This document shows positions 1 to 8,251 of a stretch of DNA of 64,000 bases, piece after piece. Every line of letters begins with the position of its first letter. The stretch's first letter is position 1. The position numbers and the translations under genes were made by a program. The notes under the pieces were generated by a model. It searched no databases, was not told the origin of the DNA, and was given only the letters and a program-made list of their open reading frames with translations. Source of the stretch: Streptomyces roseoverticillatus (GTDB taxonomy: Bacteria > Actinomycetota > Actinomycetes > Streptomycetales > Streptomycetaceae); assembly GCF_000719265.1 (NCBI RefSeq), contig NZ_JOFL01000011.1:248001-312000 (forward strand). The letters run 5' to 3'.

Positions 1-1020
1 GAGGTAGACCGCCGCGCGCTGCCCGGTCAGGCCCTGCTTCTCCAGGGAGGCGCCGGCCGCCTTGTAGAGGCTGATCAGGCCGGGGGCGCGGGTTTCCAGC
101 TTTTGGAGGCTGATGGCGGGAGCGGGGGCGGCTGCCTGCGGGGCGGCGGGTGTGGGTGCGGGGGCCTGTGCGGGTGCGGGTGCCTGTGCCGGCGTGGCGG
201 TTGATGCGGCTGTTTCCGCCGGTGCCGGTGGGGTGGTCTGTGCGGATGCGGGGGCCTGCGCGTGTGCGGTTGCGGAGGCAGGTGCGGGTGCGGCTGCTTG
301 CGCGGCGGGCTGCGCGGCGGCCGGCGTGGCGGTCAGCCCGGGGGCTTCGTCGCGCGGCGGCATCGCGGGGGCCGGTTCCGGCGTCGGGCCCGGCGCGGGC
401 TCCGGCTTGCGGACCGGGTCGGGGCCGGGGGCGGGCTCGGGCACCGGCTCGGGCTCGACCGGCGGGACGGGGTGGGGCTGCGGGATCGGCTTGGGCTTCG
501 GCATCGGCGTCGGCTCAGGCTCGGGCTCCGGGCTCGGCTCCGGCGGGACGGGCCCGGGGCCGGGACGCGGGCCGGGGGTCGGCCCCGGCTGCGGCGTCGG
601 CTCCAGCGGGCCCGGGTCGGGGATGCGGTCGTCGTCCGGATCGCCGGCGGCCGGCCTGCCGGTCACCGGCTCGTGGGCCGGCTCCGCCACGCGCGCGGAG
701 CCCCCGCCACCCTGCTGCGGCGGCACCGGGGCGCGGACGGGCTCGGCAACGGTCTCCTCCGCGGGAGTGCGGGGCCGGGCCACGACCGGCTCGGTGCGCT
801 GCTCAATACGCGGTTCAGTACGAGGTTCAGTACGCGGCTCGGTAGCGGATTCGCTCCGCGGCTCGGTGCGCGGTTCGGCGCGCGGCTCCGGGTCCGGCTC
901 CTGGGCGGGCGCGGGCACGGACGGCGGCGCGCTCTGTACGCGCGGGCTCGCTTCGTCTCGCTCGGCCGTCGCTGTCCTGGACCGGCCGAACGCGTTCCGC
1001 AGCAGACTCCGAATGCCCAT
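1..1020 (-). CDS. VWA-domain-type protein, N-terminal part (runs off window start)
   Basis: The reading frame opens at an ATG (complement of 1018-1020) and is still open at base 1, so only the first 340 residues are seen. It begins MGIRSLLRNAFGR, followed by about 290 residues of low-complexity sequence rich in Pro, Ala, Glu and Arg, including EPRTEPR-type repeats. It ends in a folded-looking stretch with LYKAAGASLEKQGLTGQR just before the edge. From memory this start and this segment precede a von Willebrand factor A domain (LVLDRSGSM) in streptomycete proteins of the TerY/TerF tellurium-resistance kind; the VWA domain itself would lie outside the window, so the family is inferred. The 1021-1306 stretch upstream would hold its promoter; I saw no clear sites there. 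Confidence 0.6.
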   Translation of the reverse strand, partial: MGIRSLLRNAFGRSRTATAERDEASPRVQSAPPSVPAPAQEPDPEPRAEPRTEPRSESATEPRTEPRTEPRIEQRTEPVVARPRTPAEETVAEPVRAPVPPQQGGGGSARVAEPAHEPVTGRPAAGDPDDDRIPDPGPLEPTPQPGPTPGPRPGPGPVPPEPSPEPEPEPTPMPKPKPIPQPHPVPPVEPEPVPEPAPGPDPVRKPEPAPGPTPEPAPAMPPRDEAPGLTATPAAAQPAAQAAAPAPASATAHAQAPASAQTTPPAPAETAASTATPAQAPAPAQAPAPTPAAPQAAAPAPAISLQKLETRAPGLISLYKAAGASLEKQGLTGQRAAVYL

Positions 1021-1306
1021 GTGGAGTAGTCCTTCACGTGTCTCGGGAGCTATGAAATGTCCGTGTTGCGGGTATACATCCCCCTGGGGGACGGTGACGT
1101 AAGGCTAGCCGCCCCCCTATTCCCCGCATGCTCAGACCCTCGCGAGGCACTCCCGGCCGCCCCACGCACGGGGGACGGGCCCTACGCCCACTTGGGGCCA
1201 CGGAACTTCACGCTCCGTCAGACGGAGGCGCGGGCGGCGGCGAATTCCGGCCACAGGCCGGGCCACGCGTCAGGCCGTACGCCGAGCCACCCGCCGCGGC
1301 CGCCGC

Positions 1307-1933
1307 TCAGCGGTGCAACGGCCGTACGAACGCCTCCAGGGCGTCCCCGACGTCCCCCGCCGCGGGCAGCTGCAGCCTGCCCGCCGGCTGCCAGCCCCAG
1401 GACCGGCGGGCCGCCTCCGCCGCCGCGGCGCGCGCGTCCGCGGGGGAGAGGAGCAGTACCGCCAGCTCCGCGCCGCTGCCGGACAGCAGCCGGTCGTGCA
1501 GCCGCCGCCCGATGCCCCGGCGGCGCTCGTGGGGCGTCACCACCAGCTCGGCGACGGCGAAGACCCGGCCCGCCGTGGTCAGCTCCTCCAGCTGCCCGGG
1601 GACGGACCCGGCGAAGCCCTGCCACCGGGCGCTGTCGCGCGGCAGGGGGTAGCCGTACGCGCAGCCGACCGGCCGCCCGCCGGAGTCCGCGATCACCAGG
1701 TCGAAGCCCGGCCGCGCGGAGTGCTCGGCGAGCCGTTCCCGGAAACGGCTGCGGCTGTGGAAGGGCTCGACGTACGGTTCCCCGTGCCCGGGACCACCGT
1801 GGCCGTGCGGTTCCGCGGAAGCCGCGGCGCCGTGCGCCGCACCGTCGTACGCCGCGACGTGCAGGTCCGCGAGCTGGTCGCGGTACTGGTCGGCCTGCCA
1901 GCGGCTCAGCCTGCGAAGGAAGACGTCACCCAT
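1307..1933 (-). CDS. GNAT family N-acetyltransferase
   Basis: A protein of 208 residues with the GNAT acetyl-CoA pattern: VAELVVTPHERRRGIGRRLHDRLL, where RRRGIG is the pyrophosphate-binding R/Q-x-x-G-x-G loop of motif A. The start (MGDVFLRR) was chosen because AAGAAGG lies just upstream; an in-frame extension to 2059 has no ribosome site. A Gly/His-rich insert lies around residues 40-55. The substrate cannot be told from sequence. It is transcribed away from the membrane esterase at 2149, with a divergent promoter region between. Confidence 0.85.
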   Translation of the reverse strand: MGDVFLRRLSRWQADQYRDQLADLHVAAYDGAAHGAAASAEPHGHGGPGHGEPYVEPFHSRSRFRERLAEHSARPGFDLVIADSGGRPVGCAYGYPLPRDSARWQGFAGSVPGQLEELTTAGRVFAVAELVVTPHERRRGIGRRLHDRLLSGSGAELAVLLLSPADARAAAAEAARRSWGWQPAGRLQLPAAGDVGDALEAFVRPLHR

Positions 1934-2148
1934 GCGCCCTTCTTGCCCAGCGGAACCCTCACCCACCCGCCGCGGGGGGCGGTTTCCGGCGCGATAACGG
2001 CGGGGGACCGGCAGGACACGCGGAGGCCAAGAGCAGGGTAAGAAATCGGTCCAGGGCAACCCTGTCCGCCCATTCCGGCCTCTTCATCGGTGAGTATCGC
2101 TTTACCGAACATGAGTACCCACCACGGGGGCAGGGAGTTGAGGGGCGC

Positions 2149-3330
2149 ATGGGCCTGACCAGCAGGTCGCTCTTGTACACGGTGATCTTCGTCGCCGTGG
2201 TGTGTGTCGGTCTCACCCTCTGGCTCTGGCCGCGGCTTTCCGGGCGCGGTGTGCTGCCCCTGCTCGGCCGGCTCGGCGCGATCGTCGTCACCCAGCTGAC
2301 GATCATGTCCTCGGTGCTGCTCGCGGTGAATTCCGCGAACAGTTTCTACGGCTCGTGGGGCGAGCTGATCGGCAAGTACGACCGCTCGCCGGGCGAGGTC
2401 ACCCAGGTCACCGACAACGGCGGCGGGAGCACCACGCCGGTCGACGCGGGCAAGGGCGGGCTCGTACGGAACACGGGCACGGAGGGCCTCGACAAGACCG
2501 ACATCCCGCAGGGGCCGAAGGACAAGGTCGGCACGGTCGAGTCGGTGCGGCTGGTCGCCCGCCGGGCCGGGGTCATGGAGCCGGCGTTCGTCTACCTCCC
2601 GCCGCAGTACTTCCAGGAGCAGTACAAGCGCCAGCGCTTCCCGGTCGTCATCGCCATCAGCGGCTACCCCGGCGGGATCACCAACCTCTCCCACTTCCTG
2701 AAGGTGCCGAAGACGGCGAGCGACCTGATCGGCGAGCGCAAGATGCAGCCGACCGTGATCGTGATGGTGCGGCCGACGATAGCCCCGCCGCGCGACACCG
2801 AGTGCGTGGACGTCCCCGGGGGGCCGCAGTCGGAGACGTACTTCACCAAGGACCTGCCGGAGGCGCTCAAGAGCGCCTACCGGGTCGGCCACGAGGCCAG
2901 CGCCTGGGGCGTCATGGGGTACTCCTCGGGCGGCACGTGCGCGCTCGAACTCGCGATGCGGCAGCCGGGCACGTTTCCGGTGGCGGGCGCCCTCTCCGCC
3001 GACTACAAGATCAAGAATGATCTGACCACGGGAAACCTCTTCGGTGACGGCGAGGAGGGCGAGAAGAACAAGCGCGAGCACGATCTGCTCTGGCGGCTGG
3101 AGCACCTGCCCGCGCCGCGCGTCTCGGTCCTCGTCACCAGCAGCAAGGAAGGCGAGAAGAACTTCAAGGAGACGGAGAAATTCCTCAAGGCCGTCAAGGA
3201 ACCGATGACGGCGGCGAAGATCATTCTTCCGTCCGGGAGTCACAACTTCACGACGTGGCGGCGTGAGGTCGGGCCGACGCTGGAGTGGATGAGCAAGCAG
3301 ATGACGTTCCCGCAGGACGTCAACAATTGA
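2149..3330 (+). CDS. membrane-anchored alpha/beta-hydrolase esterase
   Basis: A 393-residue protein with two N-terminal hydrophobic segments (about 8-27 and 40-63) followed by an esterase-D-like alpha/beta-hydrolase domain facing outward. The nucleophile elbow is GYSSGG with Ser259, and the late PSGSHNF carries the likely catalytic His365. YLPPQYF and FPVVIAISGYPGG match the first strands and oxyanion region of streptomycete putative esterases. ATG 2149 follows GGCAGGGAGTTGAGGGG; longer upstream in-frame sequence is Arg/Pro-rich shadow. It faces a paralogue on the other strand (3340-4614) with only 9 bases between stop codons. Substrate unknown; surface lipid or polymer de-esterification is possible. 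Confidence 0.85.
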   Translation: MGLTSRSLLYTVIFVAVVCVGLTLWLWPRLSGRGVLPLLGRLGAIVVTQLTIMSSVLLAVNSANSFYGSWGELIGKYDRSPGEVTQVTDNGGGSTTPVDAGKGGLVRNTGTEGLDKTDIPQGPKDKVGTVESVRLVARRAGVMEPAFVYLPPQYFQEQYKRQRFPVVIAISGYPGGITNLSHFLKVPKTASDLIGERKMQPTVIVMVRPTIAPPRDTECVDVPGGPQSETYFTKDLPEALKSAYRVGHEASAWGVMGYSSGGTCALELAMRQPGTFPVAGALSADYKIKNDLTTGNLFGDGEEGEKNKREHDLLWRLEHLPAPRVSVLVTSSKEGEKNFKETEKFLKAVKEPMTAAKIILPSGSHNFTTWRREVGPTLEWMSKQMTFPQDVNN

Positions 3331-3339
3331 CGTCGACGA

Positions 3340-4614
3340 TCAAGGGGCTTCGGCCGGGGCTTCGGCGCCCTCGGCCTCGCCGCGCGGACCCTCGCCGCGC
3401 GGAGCCTCATCGCCCGGAGCCTCGCCGCGCGGAGCCCCGTCGTGCGGAGCCCCGTCGCCCGGGGCCTCGGCGTCCGCGGGCTGGTCGCCCGGCGTCCGGC
3501 CGCCCGGCGGCGGACCGCTCGGCGGGGCCTGGCCTTCCGGACCGGCCAGCTCCTCGCTGAGCCAGGCGAACGCGGCCGGGTACATCGAGATCCACGTGTG
3601 GTAGTTGTGCCCGCCCGCCGGCGCCAGCATCGTCCGCAGCCGGACACCGCTGCCGGCCGCGGCCTGCTCGAACTGTTCGATGAGGGACGGCGGACTGGAA
3701 CGGTCCTGCCGCGACGTCGCCAGGAACAGCCCGACGCCCGCACCGTCCCCGGCCGGCTTCGCGTGGGCCACCAGCCACGTCGGGCTGTTGTGCTCCCGCA
3801 GGACCGGATCGGTCAGGGCGCCCTGCTCGCCGTTGAGCGGGTCCGGGTCGAGGGCCGCGCCCGCGCCGAAGACCCGCGGGTACTGCAGGGGCAGCTTCGC
3901 CGCGCAGTAGCCGCCGGTCGAGATGCCCAGCAGCCCCCACGACCGGGGGCCCTTCCCCGTACGGAAGTGCTGCCGGATCACCTCCGGGACGTCCGTGGAG
4001 AGCCACGTGGCGATCTTGTGGCCCGGGATGTCGGCGCAGTCCGTGTCCAGCCCGCCGGGGTTGATCACCGGCACGGCCAGGATGAACGGATGGGTCGTCC
4101 CCGCGCGCAGCAGCTTCGCGAAGGCCGCCGGCATGTGGCCCTGGTCCAGCCACGACTGCGGCGAACCGGGGATGCCGTGCAACAGGATCACCACGGGGAA
4201 CGGCGTGCGGCGGAAGCGCGGCTCGTCGTACTGCGGCGGCGTCCACACCATCACCTGACCGGACAGCGCCGAACGGGGGCCCCGTACGTACGTCTGCTGT
4301 ATCCCCGCGTCCCCGCGCAGGAAGCGGGCGCGGTCGGGCGGCGGCCCCGGCATCGCCACCGGCCCGCTGCCGCCCGCCCGGCCCAGCAGGTCGTCCCACG
4401 AGGCGTACAGCCCGTAACTCGTGTTGATCCACGCGGCCACCACGCAGATGGCCGTCACCTGGCACAGCCCGATCAGCAGCACGCGCGCGAGCCAGCGGGC
4501 GGGGGCCGGGCCGGGAATCCTCGACCAGAGGAGGAGGGCGGCCAGCACGGCGCCCGCCGTCGCCGCGGCCAGCGCGGCGAAGAACGCGGTTCCGGTGAGA
4601 CTCATCGCTCCCAT
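3340..4614 (-). CDS. membrane-anchored alpha/beta-hydrolase esterase, paralogue
   Basis: A 424-residue protein with the same plan as the gene it faces: two N-terminal membrane segments, then WTPPQYD, FPVVILLHGIPGSP, the elbow GISTGG (Ser about 232) and AGGHNYHTW (His about 336). Unlike its paralogue it has a 55-60-residue disordered tail built of Gly-Glu-Ala-Pro repeats (GEAPGDEAPRGEGPRGEAEG). The start is either ATG 4614 or ATG 4605; neither has an ideal ribosome site. Its upstream region (4615-4783) is shared with the divergent ScbR-like regulator and holds an 11-bp direct repeat that touches this start, so that regulator may control it. Confidence 0.82.
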   Translation of the reverse strand: MGAMSLTGTAFFAALAAATAGAVLAALLLWSRIPGPAPARWLARVLLIGLCQVTAICVVAAWINTSYGLYASWDDLLGRAGGSGPVAMPGPPPDRARFLRGDAGIQQTYVRGPRSALSGQVMVWTPPQYDEPRFRRTPFPVVILLHGIPGSPQSWLDQGHMPAAFAKLLRAGTTHPFILAVPVINPGGLDTDCADIPGHKIATWLSTDVPEVIRQHFRTGKGPRSWGLLGISTGGYCAAKLPLQYPRVFGAGAALDPDPLNGEQGALTDPVLREHNSPTWLVAHAKPAGDGAGVGLFLATSRQDRSSPPSLIEQFEQAAAGSGVRLRTMLAPAGGHNYHTWISMYPAAFAWLSEELAGPEGQAPPSGPPPGGRTPGDQPADAEAPGDGAPHDGAPRGEAPGDEAPRGEGPRGEAEGAEAPAEAP

Positions 4615-4630
4615 AGATATCCCATAGATA
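4610..4630. repeat. 11-bp direct repeat CCCATAGATA at an esterase start
   Basis: CCCATAGATA occurs at 4610-4619 and again at 4621-4630, an AT-rich island in GC-rich surroundings. The first copy overlaps the first codons of the minus-strand esterase. It lies in the divergent region upstream of the ScbR-like regulator and could be an operator or a duplicated translation start region; it is not the palindrome usually bound by ScbR-type repressors. Confidence 0.4.
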
Positions 4631-4783
4631 CACGTTGGCTGGTTCGCTCTCCTCCCTTGACGCGGGTGTGCTGCATACGCTCGACGCCGCGGGCGCGCCC
4701 GGTACCGGCTGCGGCCGCTGGATGCCCAGCCCTCCACACCGCGCGCAGGCGGTGAGCGGGGCCCATCGATTCGGAGGCGTGCC

Positions 4784-5446
4784 GTGGCCAAGCAGGACCG
4801 TGCGATCAGGACTCGACAGACCATCCTGGAGGCGGCCGCGGTGGTGTTCGACGAACGGGGCTACGACGCCGCCACGATCAACGAGATCCTCGCGCGGGCC
4901 GAGGTCACCAAGGGCGCGCTGTACTTCCACTTCCCCTCGAAAGAGGACCTCGCGCTCGCCGTCATCGACGCCCAGGCCGAGGCGACGTCCGCCCTCCTGG
5001 ACCTGCCCGGCGGGTGCCGGATGCAGCGGCTCGTCGACCTCGGCATGGTCTTCGCCCACCAGCTGCTGGTCGACCCCGTGCTGCGGGGGAGCGTGCGGCT
5101 GACCATGGAGCACGGCTCCGCGGCGCTCCTCCACCGGAGCGGGCCGTTCACCGGGTGGATCGAGCTCCACACGCGGCTGCTGGCGGAGGGCAAGGAGCGG
5201 GGGGAAGTCTTACCGGACGTCGTGCCGGCGGAGGTCGCGGAGCTGATCGTGGGGGCGTTCGGGGGGATCAACGCGCTGTCGCAGTCGGTCTCCGACCGCG
5301 CCGACCTCGAACGCCGCGCGATCGTCCTCTACGAGCACCTCATGCCCTCCATCGCCGTCCCCGCCGTCCTGGCCCGCCTGGACATGGCCCCGGGCCGCGG
5401 CGCGAGGGCGCTGGCGCTGGCCACGCTGGAACCGGTGGGCGCGTAG
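4784..5446 (+). CDS. TetR-family regulator of the gamma-butyrolactone receptor (ScbR/ArpA) type
   Basis: A 220-residue protein from GTG 4784, preceded by GGAGG. The N-terminal helix-turn-helix (MAKQDRAIRTRQTILEAAA, then TINEIL and VTKGALYFHFPSKEDLA) is nearly the textbook ScbR/ArpA/BarA sequence. The C-terminal half would form the ligand pocket. These proteins repress antibiotic or morphology genes until they bind a gamma-butyrolactone signal. No AfsA/ScbA-type synthase is in the window, so it may be an orphan or pseudo-receptor. The likely nearest target is the divergent esterase gene. Confidence 0.88.
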   Translation: MAKQDRAIRTRQTILEAAAVVFDERGYDAATINEILARAEVTKGALYFHFPSKEDLALAVIDAQAEATSALLDLPGGCRMQRLVDLGMVFAHQLLVDPVLRGSVRLTMEHGSAALLHRSGPFTGWIELHTRLLAEGKERGEVLPDVVPAEVAELIVGAFGGINALSQSVSDRADLERRAIVLYEHLMPSIAVPAVLARLDMAPGRGARALALATLEPVGA

Positions 5447-5716
5447 CGCCTCCGGCGGGGTGCGGGGTGTTGCCGGTGCCCAGCGAGGGTTTGGGCGCCG
5501 GCCGCCCTCTTCCGTTGCGGCGGGGGTGTTTGGCCGGGCCGGTGGGAGGGTGGTGCTCCGGCCGCCCCCTTCCGCCGCGGCGGCGATGCGCCACGACGGC
5601 GCTGACCGGCGGTGCCGTACCGGCTGGGCCGGGGGTCGGCACCGCCGGTCGCGTCGGCGGGGGCCGCGCACCGTCGCGGCGGGAGCGGGCGCCTCAGGGC
5701 CGGCGTCCCGGACGGG
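5447..5716. repeat. intergenic GC-rich repeat region of the family seen again at 14.3 kb
   Basis: Between two converging regulator genes lie modules such as CCCCCTTCCGCCGCGGCGG, CGGCGATGCGCCA and CCGGCGGTGCCG. The same modules occur in the same order at 14,340-14,445 (CCTCCTTCCGCCGCGGCGG, then CCGGCGGTGCCG). It looks like a mobile or copy-converted intergenic repeat carrying its own hairpin. No coding potential is convincing. Confidence 0.55.
5604..5650. terminator. 14-bp perfect inverted repeat, likely bidirectional terminator
   Basis: GACCGGCGGTGCCG (5604-5617) pairs perfectly with CGGCACCGCCGGTC (5637-5650) across a 19-base loop. It lies between the converging genes that end at 5446 (+) and 5717 (-). 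There is no T-tract, which is usual for streptomycete terminators. Confidence 0.6.
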
Positions 5717-6313
5717 TCAGGCCGGGTCCGGGGACATCGTCGGGACCTGCGCGCCGGAGAGGGTGGACAGGGCCACGTCCAGGAGCGCCGCGCGCCGCTG
5801 CTCCACCGTGCCGACCGTCGCCGCGCACGGCGTGAACGCCCCGAAGTGCACCGTGAGCACCGCGCTGGCGACCCGCATGCGACAGCCGAACTCCAGGTCA
5901 CCCGCGTGCATGAGCCGCGAGATCGCGGTCACCCGGTCGCTCAGCTCCCGGCCGACGGCCAGGTCCCGCAGCGTCGCCTGGTTCTCCTGCAGGATGCGGT
6001 AGATCGGCATGGCCGAGGCGAGCGCGGCGCTGTACCGCCGCAACAGTTCCCGCTTCGTCTCCATCGTGGGCGGTTGTTCCTCCGCCCACGCGATGAGTTC
6101 GTCGACCGGCCTCCCCAGGTCCCTGGAGATCGCGCTGAGGATGTCCTCCTTCGTCTTGAAGTGGTAGTACAGCGCCGCCTTCGTGACGCCGAGCTCCTCG
6201 GCGATCTCCCGTAGCGACGTCTTTTCGTAACCACGTGAGACGAAGAGGTCCAGGGCCGTTTTCTGGATGCGCTCCCGGGTGTCGCTCCGGCGCGCCTGAG
6301 GGGTGCTGCCCAT
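5717..6313 (-). CDS. TetR/AcrR family transcriptional regulator
   Basis: A 198-residue protein. The N-terminal HTH is canonical (TRERIQKTALDLFVSRGYEK, LREIAEELGVTKAALYYHF, TKEDIL). The C-terminal domain is an all-helical ligand or dimer domain with no recognisable specificity. ATG 6313 follows GGAGAG. The half-sites TGAC (6364-6367) and GTCA (6373-6376) about 50 bases upstream could be an autoregulatory operator, but this is weak. No obvious target lies beside it; the rodlins follow on the other strand. Confidence 0.9.
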   Translation of the reverse strand: MGSTPQARRSDTRERIQKTALDLFVSRGYEKTSLREIAEELGVTKAALYYHFKTKEDILSAISRDLGRPVDELIAWAEEQPPTMETKRELLRRYSAALASAMPIYRILQENQATLRDLAVGRELSDRVTAISRLMHAGDLEFGCRMRVASAVLTVHFGAFTPCAATVGTVEQRRAALLDVALSTLSGAQVPTMSPDPA

Positions 6314-7017
6314 GGGTCTCTCCTGCCGTTGTCGTGTACCTGTCGCCTCCCGGGCAACCTACTTGACGCCCGGTCAGCTGGCAGTCCGCCTTCCCGTCTG
6401 CCCCAACTGGCCGCGCCGGCAGGCAAGTGGACGCGCCGGGCCGCCGCTGCACATGCCAGGGAGAGTGGAGATCATGCCGCAGAAAAGGTCCACGGCGGGT
6501 GCGCAGCGGCCGACCGCGACATCACCGACACGCAATACATACATTGTCGTGGTCAGAATGGTCGCGTGGTGGCCAAGTGGCCACAGGGGCAGCCGACATG
6601 GAGCGTGCAACGGCTGCGAACCTGTCACCTCGTGAGGCGTGCATCGCCACCCATTCCTTGACATACCCGCTTGACGCCCCCCAAGTCGAGCACGTCCTGT
6701 ACGAGGCGATGGCGCATGCGGCCGCCTGGACCGCCGGCGTGACGCCTGACGGACGCCCTGACGGACGCGTTCGCGAACGGGGCTCGCGAACGGGGCTCGC
6801 GAACGCGCTCGCGGAACCGCTCACGGGCGCGCCCGCGGGCCCCCGTCCGGCCGCCGGTATCCATATCACTGCCCTCCCTATTTACATTTATCGGCCAGTC
6901 CTACGTGCTGCCGTCCCACTGGCTCGAATGAGTGAAAGCCCGGAACCTCCGAATAGGGGCGGAGTTATTCAGAACGCTTTCCCAGTGGGGGCGCTACACG
7001 ATCGAAAGGCTTACGAC
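6314..7017. other. 704-bp non-coding region upstream of the rodlins
   Basis: No convincing gene is present. Contents: a possible TetR half-site pair near 6364-6376; a perfect palindrome GTGGCCA-AG-TGGCCAC at 6569-6584; a 13-bp tandem repeat (TCGCGAACGGGGC, three copies, the last diverged) at about 6771-6808; an AT-richer stretch at 6860-6900; and the motif GAATGAGTGAA at 6926-6936, repeated upstream of the second rodlin. The last two suggest the rodlin promoter lies between about 6860 and 7000. Confidence 0.5.
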
Positions 7018-7470
7018 GTGCTCAACAAGGTAATTGCCACAGCCGCCCTGACGGCGTCCGCGGTCGGCACCATGGCCGGCCCGGCGATGGCCATCGGAAA
7101 CGATCAGGACGTCGCGAACGGCAACGCCGCGCACACCGGTTACGGCAACACGCACACCGGCGGTGTGGAAAGCCCGCAGATGAGCCTGATCCAGGGCACG
7201 CTGAACAAGCCGTGCCTCGGCATCGGCAAGATCGGTGTGCAGTCCGTGCTGGCGCTCCTCATCAACATCGGCATCCAGGACATCCCGATCCTCACGTCCC
7301 AGCAGCAGCAGCAGTGCACCGACAACTCCACGATCAGCGACGGGGACGACCCGCTGTCGCACATCCTCTCGGAGATCCCGATCATCTCGGGCAACGGCTC
7401 CGGCAACAAGAGCGAGGGCGGCCACGGCCACCACGGCTTCGGCGGCCACCCGGGCTTCGGCGGGCACTGA
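7018..7470 (+). CDS. rdlA: rodlin (RdlA/RdlB family) with His/Gly-rich tail
   Basis: A 150-residue secreted protein. GTG 7018 begins a signal peptide (VLNKVIATAALTASAVGTMA, cleavage after AMA). Rodlin hallmarks follow: SPQMSLIQGTLNKPC, INIGIQDIPIL, QQQQQCTDNST and DPLSHILSEIPIISGNG, with two cysteines. Rodlins organise chaplin fibrils into the rodlet layer of aerial hyphae and spores. The ending is unusual: about 20 residues of His and Gly (HGHHGFGGHPGFGGH) beyond the normal rodlin end. The A/B letter is arbitrary. It is followed by its own terminator and a second rodlin on the same strand; in S. coelicolor the pair is, as I recall, divergent. Confidence 0.88.
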   Translation: MLNKVIATAALTASAVGTMAGPAMAIGNDQDVANGNAAHTGYGNTHTGGVESPQMSLIQGTLNKPCLGIGKIGVQSVLALLINIGIQDIPILTSQQQQQCTDNSTISDGDDPLSHILSEIPIISGNGSGNKSEGGHGHHGFGGHPGFGGH

Positions 7471-7494
7471 GCATCGCGGTAGTCGGACGGAATT

Positions 7495-7535
7495 CCCCCT
7501 GCGGCGGGTGTGCGGGCCCCGCGGCAGGGGGTTTT
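7495..7535 (+). terminator. rho-independent terminator after first rodlin
   Basis: CCCCCTGC (7495-7502) pairs with GCAGGGGG (7524-7531), with more GC pairing inside the hairpin, followed at once by TTTT (7532-7535). It separates the transcription units of the two rodlins. Confidence 0.75.
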
Positions 7536-7568
7536 CCCATTTCCGGGGCCCCTTCCGGCTCCTGGGCC

Positions 7569-7579
7569 GAATGAGTGAA
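7569..7579 (+). promoter_or_regulatory. GAATGAGTGAA motif shared by both rodlin upstream regions
   Basis: The 11-mer GAATGAGTGAA sits here, 104 bases before the second rodlin start, and also at 6926-6936, 92 bases before the first. Near-identical placement suggests a shared promoter element or activator site for developmental control, although residual duplication of the two genes would also explain it. Confidence 0.4.
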
Positions 7580-7672
7580 GGGCCGTATCCGGTAATAACC
7601 TCCGGCAAATTACCGAGTTAGGCAGGGAGCTCAGAGATCCCGTAATCGTCGAGCCAGAACGAGGAACCAAGC

Positions 7673-8185
7673 GTGATCAAGAAAGTAGTGGCCACGACCG
7701 CACTCGTGGCTTCCGCGGCCGGCGTGTCGGCGACCCCCGCGATGGCCGTCGGCGACCGCCAAGACGTTGCGAACGCCAACGGCGCGGGTCAGATGTACGG
7801 AAACACCTGGACGGGCGGCTACATGAGCCCGCAGATGGGTCTGATCAACGGCTCGCTGAACAAGCCGTGCATCGGCATCGGAAAGCTCGGCGCCCAGTCC
7901 CTGCTCAGCGCGATCAACATCGGCCTTCAGGACATCCCGATCCTCTCCTCGCAGCAGCAGCAGTCCTGCACGGAGAACTCCACGATCAGCGACGGGGACG
8001 ACCCGCTGTCGCACATCCTGGACGAGATCCCGATCATCTCGGGCAACGGTTCCTGGAACGACCGCGACGAGCACCACCACCACCACGGGCACCACCACGG
8101 CGGCTTCGGTCACCACGACCGTGACGACGACGACCACCGCGGCGGCCACGGCGACGACGACTGGCACCACGGGCACGGCCACTGA
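7673..8185 (+). CDS. rdlB: rodlin (RdlA/RdlB family) with long His/Asp-rich tail
   Basis: A 170-residue secreted protein from GTG 7673 (GAGGAACC upstream). It has the signal peptide VIKKVVATTALVASAAGVSA, then SPQMGLINGSLNKPC, INIGLQDIPILSSQQQQ and DPLSHILDEIPIISGNG. The rodlin part ends near residue 127. Roughly 40 extra residues follow, made almost only of His, Asp, Gly and Arg (DEHHHHHGHH, DRDDDDH, DDDWHHGHGH). I know no such tail in classical rodlins of about 130 residues; metal binding or pH-dependent assembly is a plausible guess. The codon use matches its neighbour, so the gene is a local duplicate whose tail has grown. Confidence 0.87.
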   Translation: MIKKVVATTALVASAAGVSATPAMAVGDRQDVANANGAGQMYGNTWTGGYMSPQMGLINGSLNKPCIGIGKLGAQSLLSAINIGLQDIPILSSQQQQSCTENSTISDGDDPLSHILDEIPIISGNGSWNDRDEHHHHHGHHHGGFGHHDRDDDDHRGGHGDDDWHHGHGH

Positions 8186-8203
8186 CGGCACGACCCCCCA
8201 CAC

Positions 8204-8238
8204 CACGGACGCCCCCGGTTTCCCCGGGGGCGTCCGTG
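8204..8238. terminator. strong 15-bp hairpin between converging genes
   Basis: CACGGACGCCCCCGG (8204-8218) pairs perfectly with CCGGGGGCGTCCGTG (8224-8238) around a 5-base loop. It serves the second rodlin (+) and the FAD monooxygenase (-) that ends at 8252. Confidence 0.85.
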
Positions 8239-8251
8239 CAGGTGCGCTCGG

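Noticed and set aside
6474..6635. Small frame beginning MPQKRSTAGAQ upstream of the rodlins
   Set aside because: No ribosome site, no domain, and composition consistent with non-coding promoter DNA.
6427..7017. Long N-terminal extension of the first rodlin
   Set aside because: The rodlin signal peptide begins at GTG 7018; the upstream frame contains tandem DNA repeats and no ribosome site of its own.
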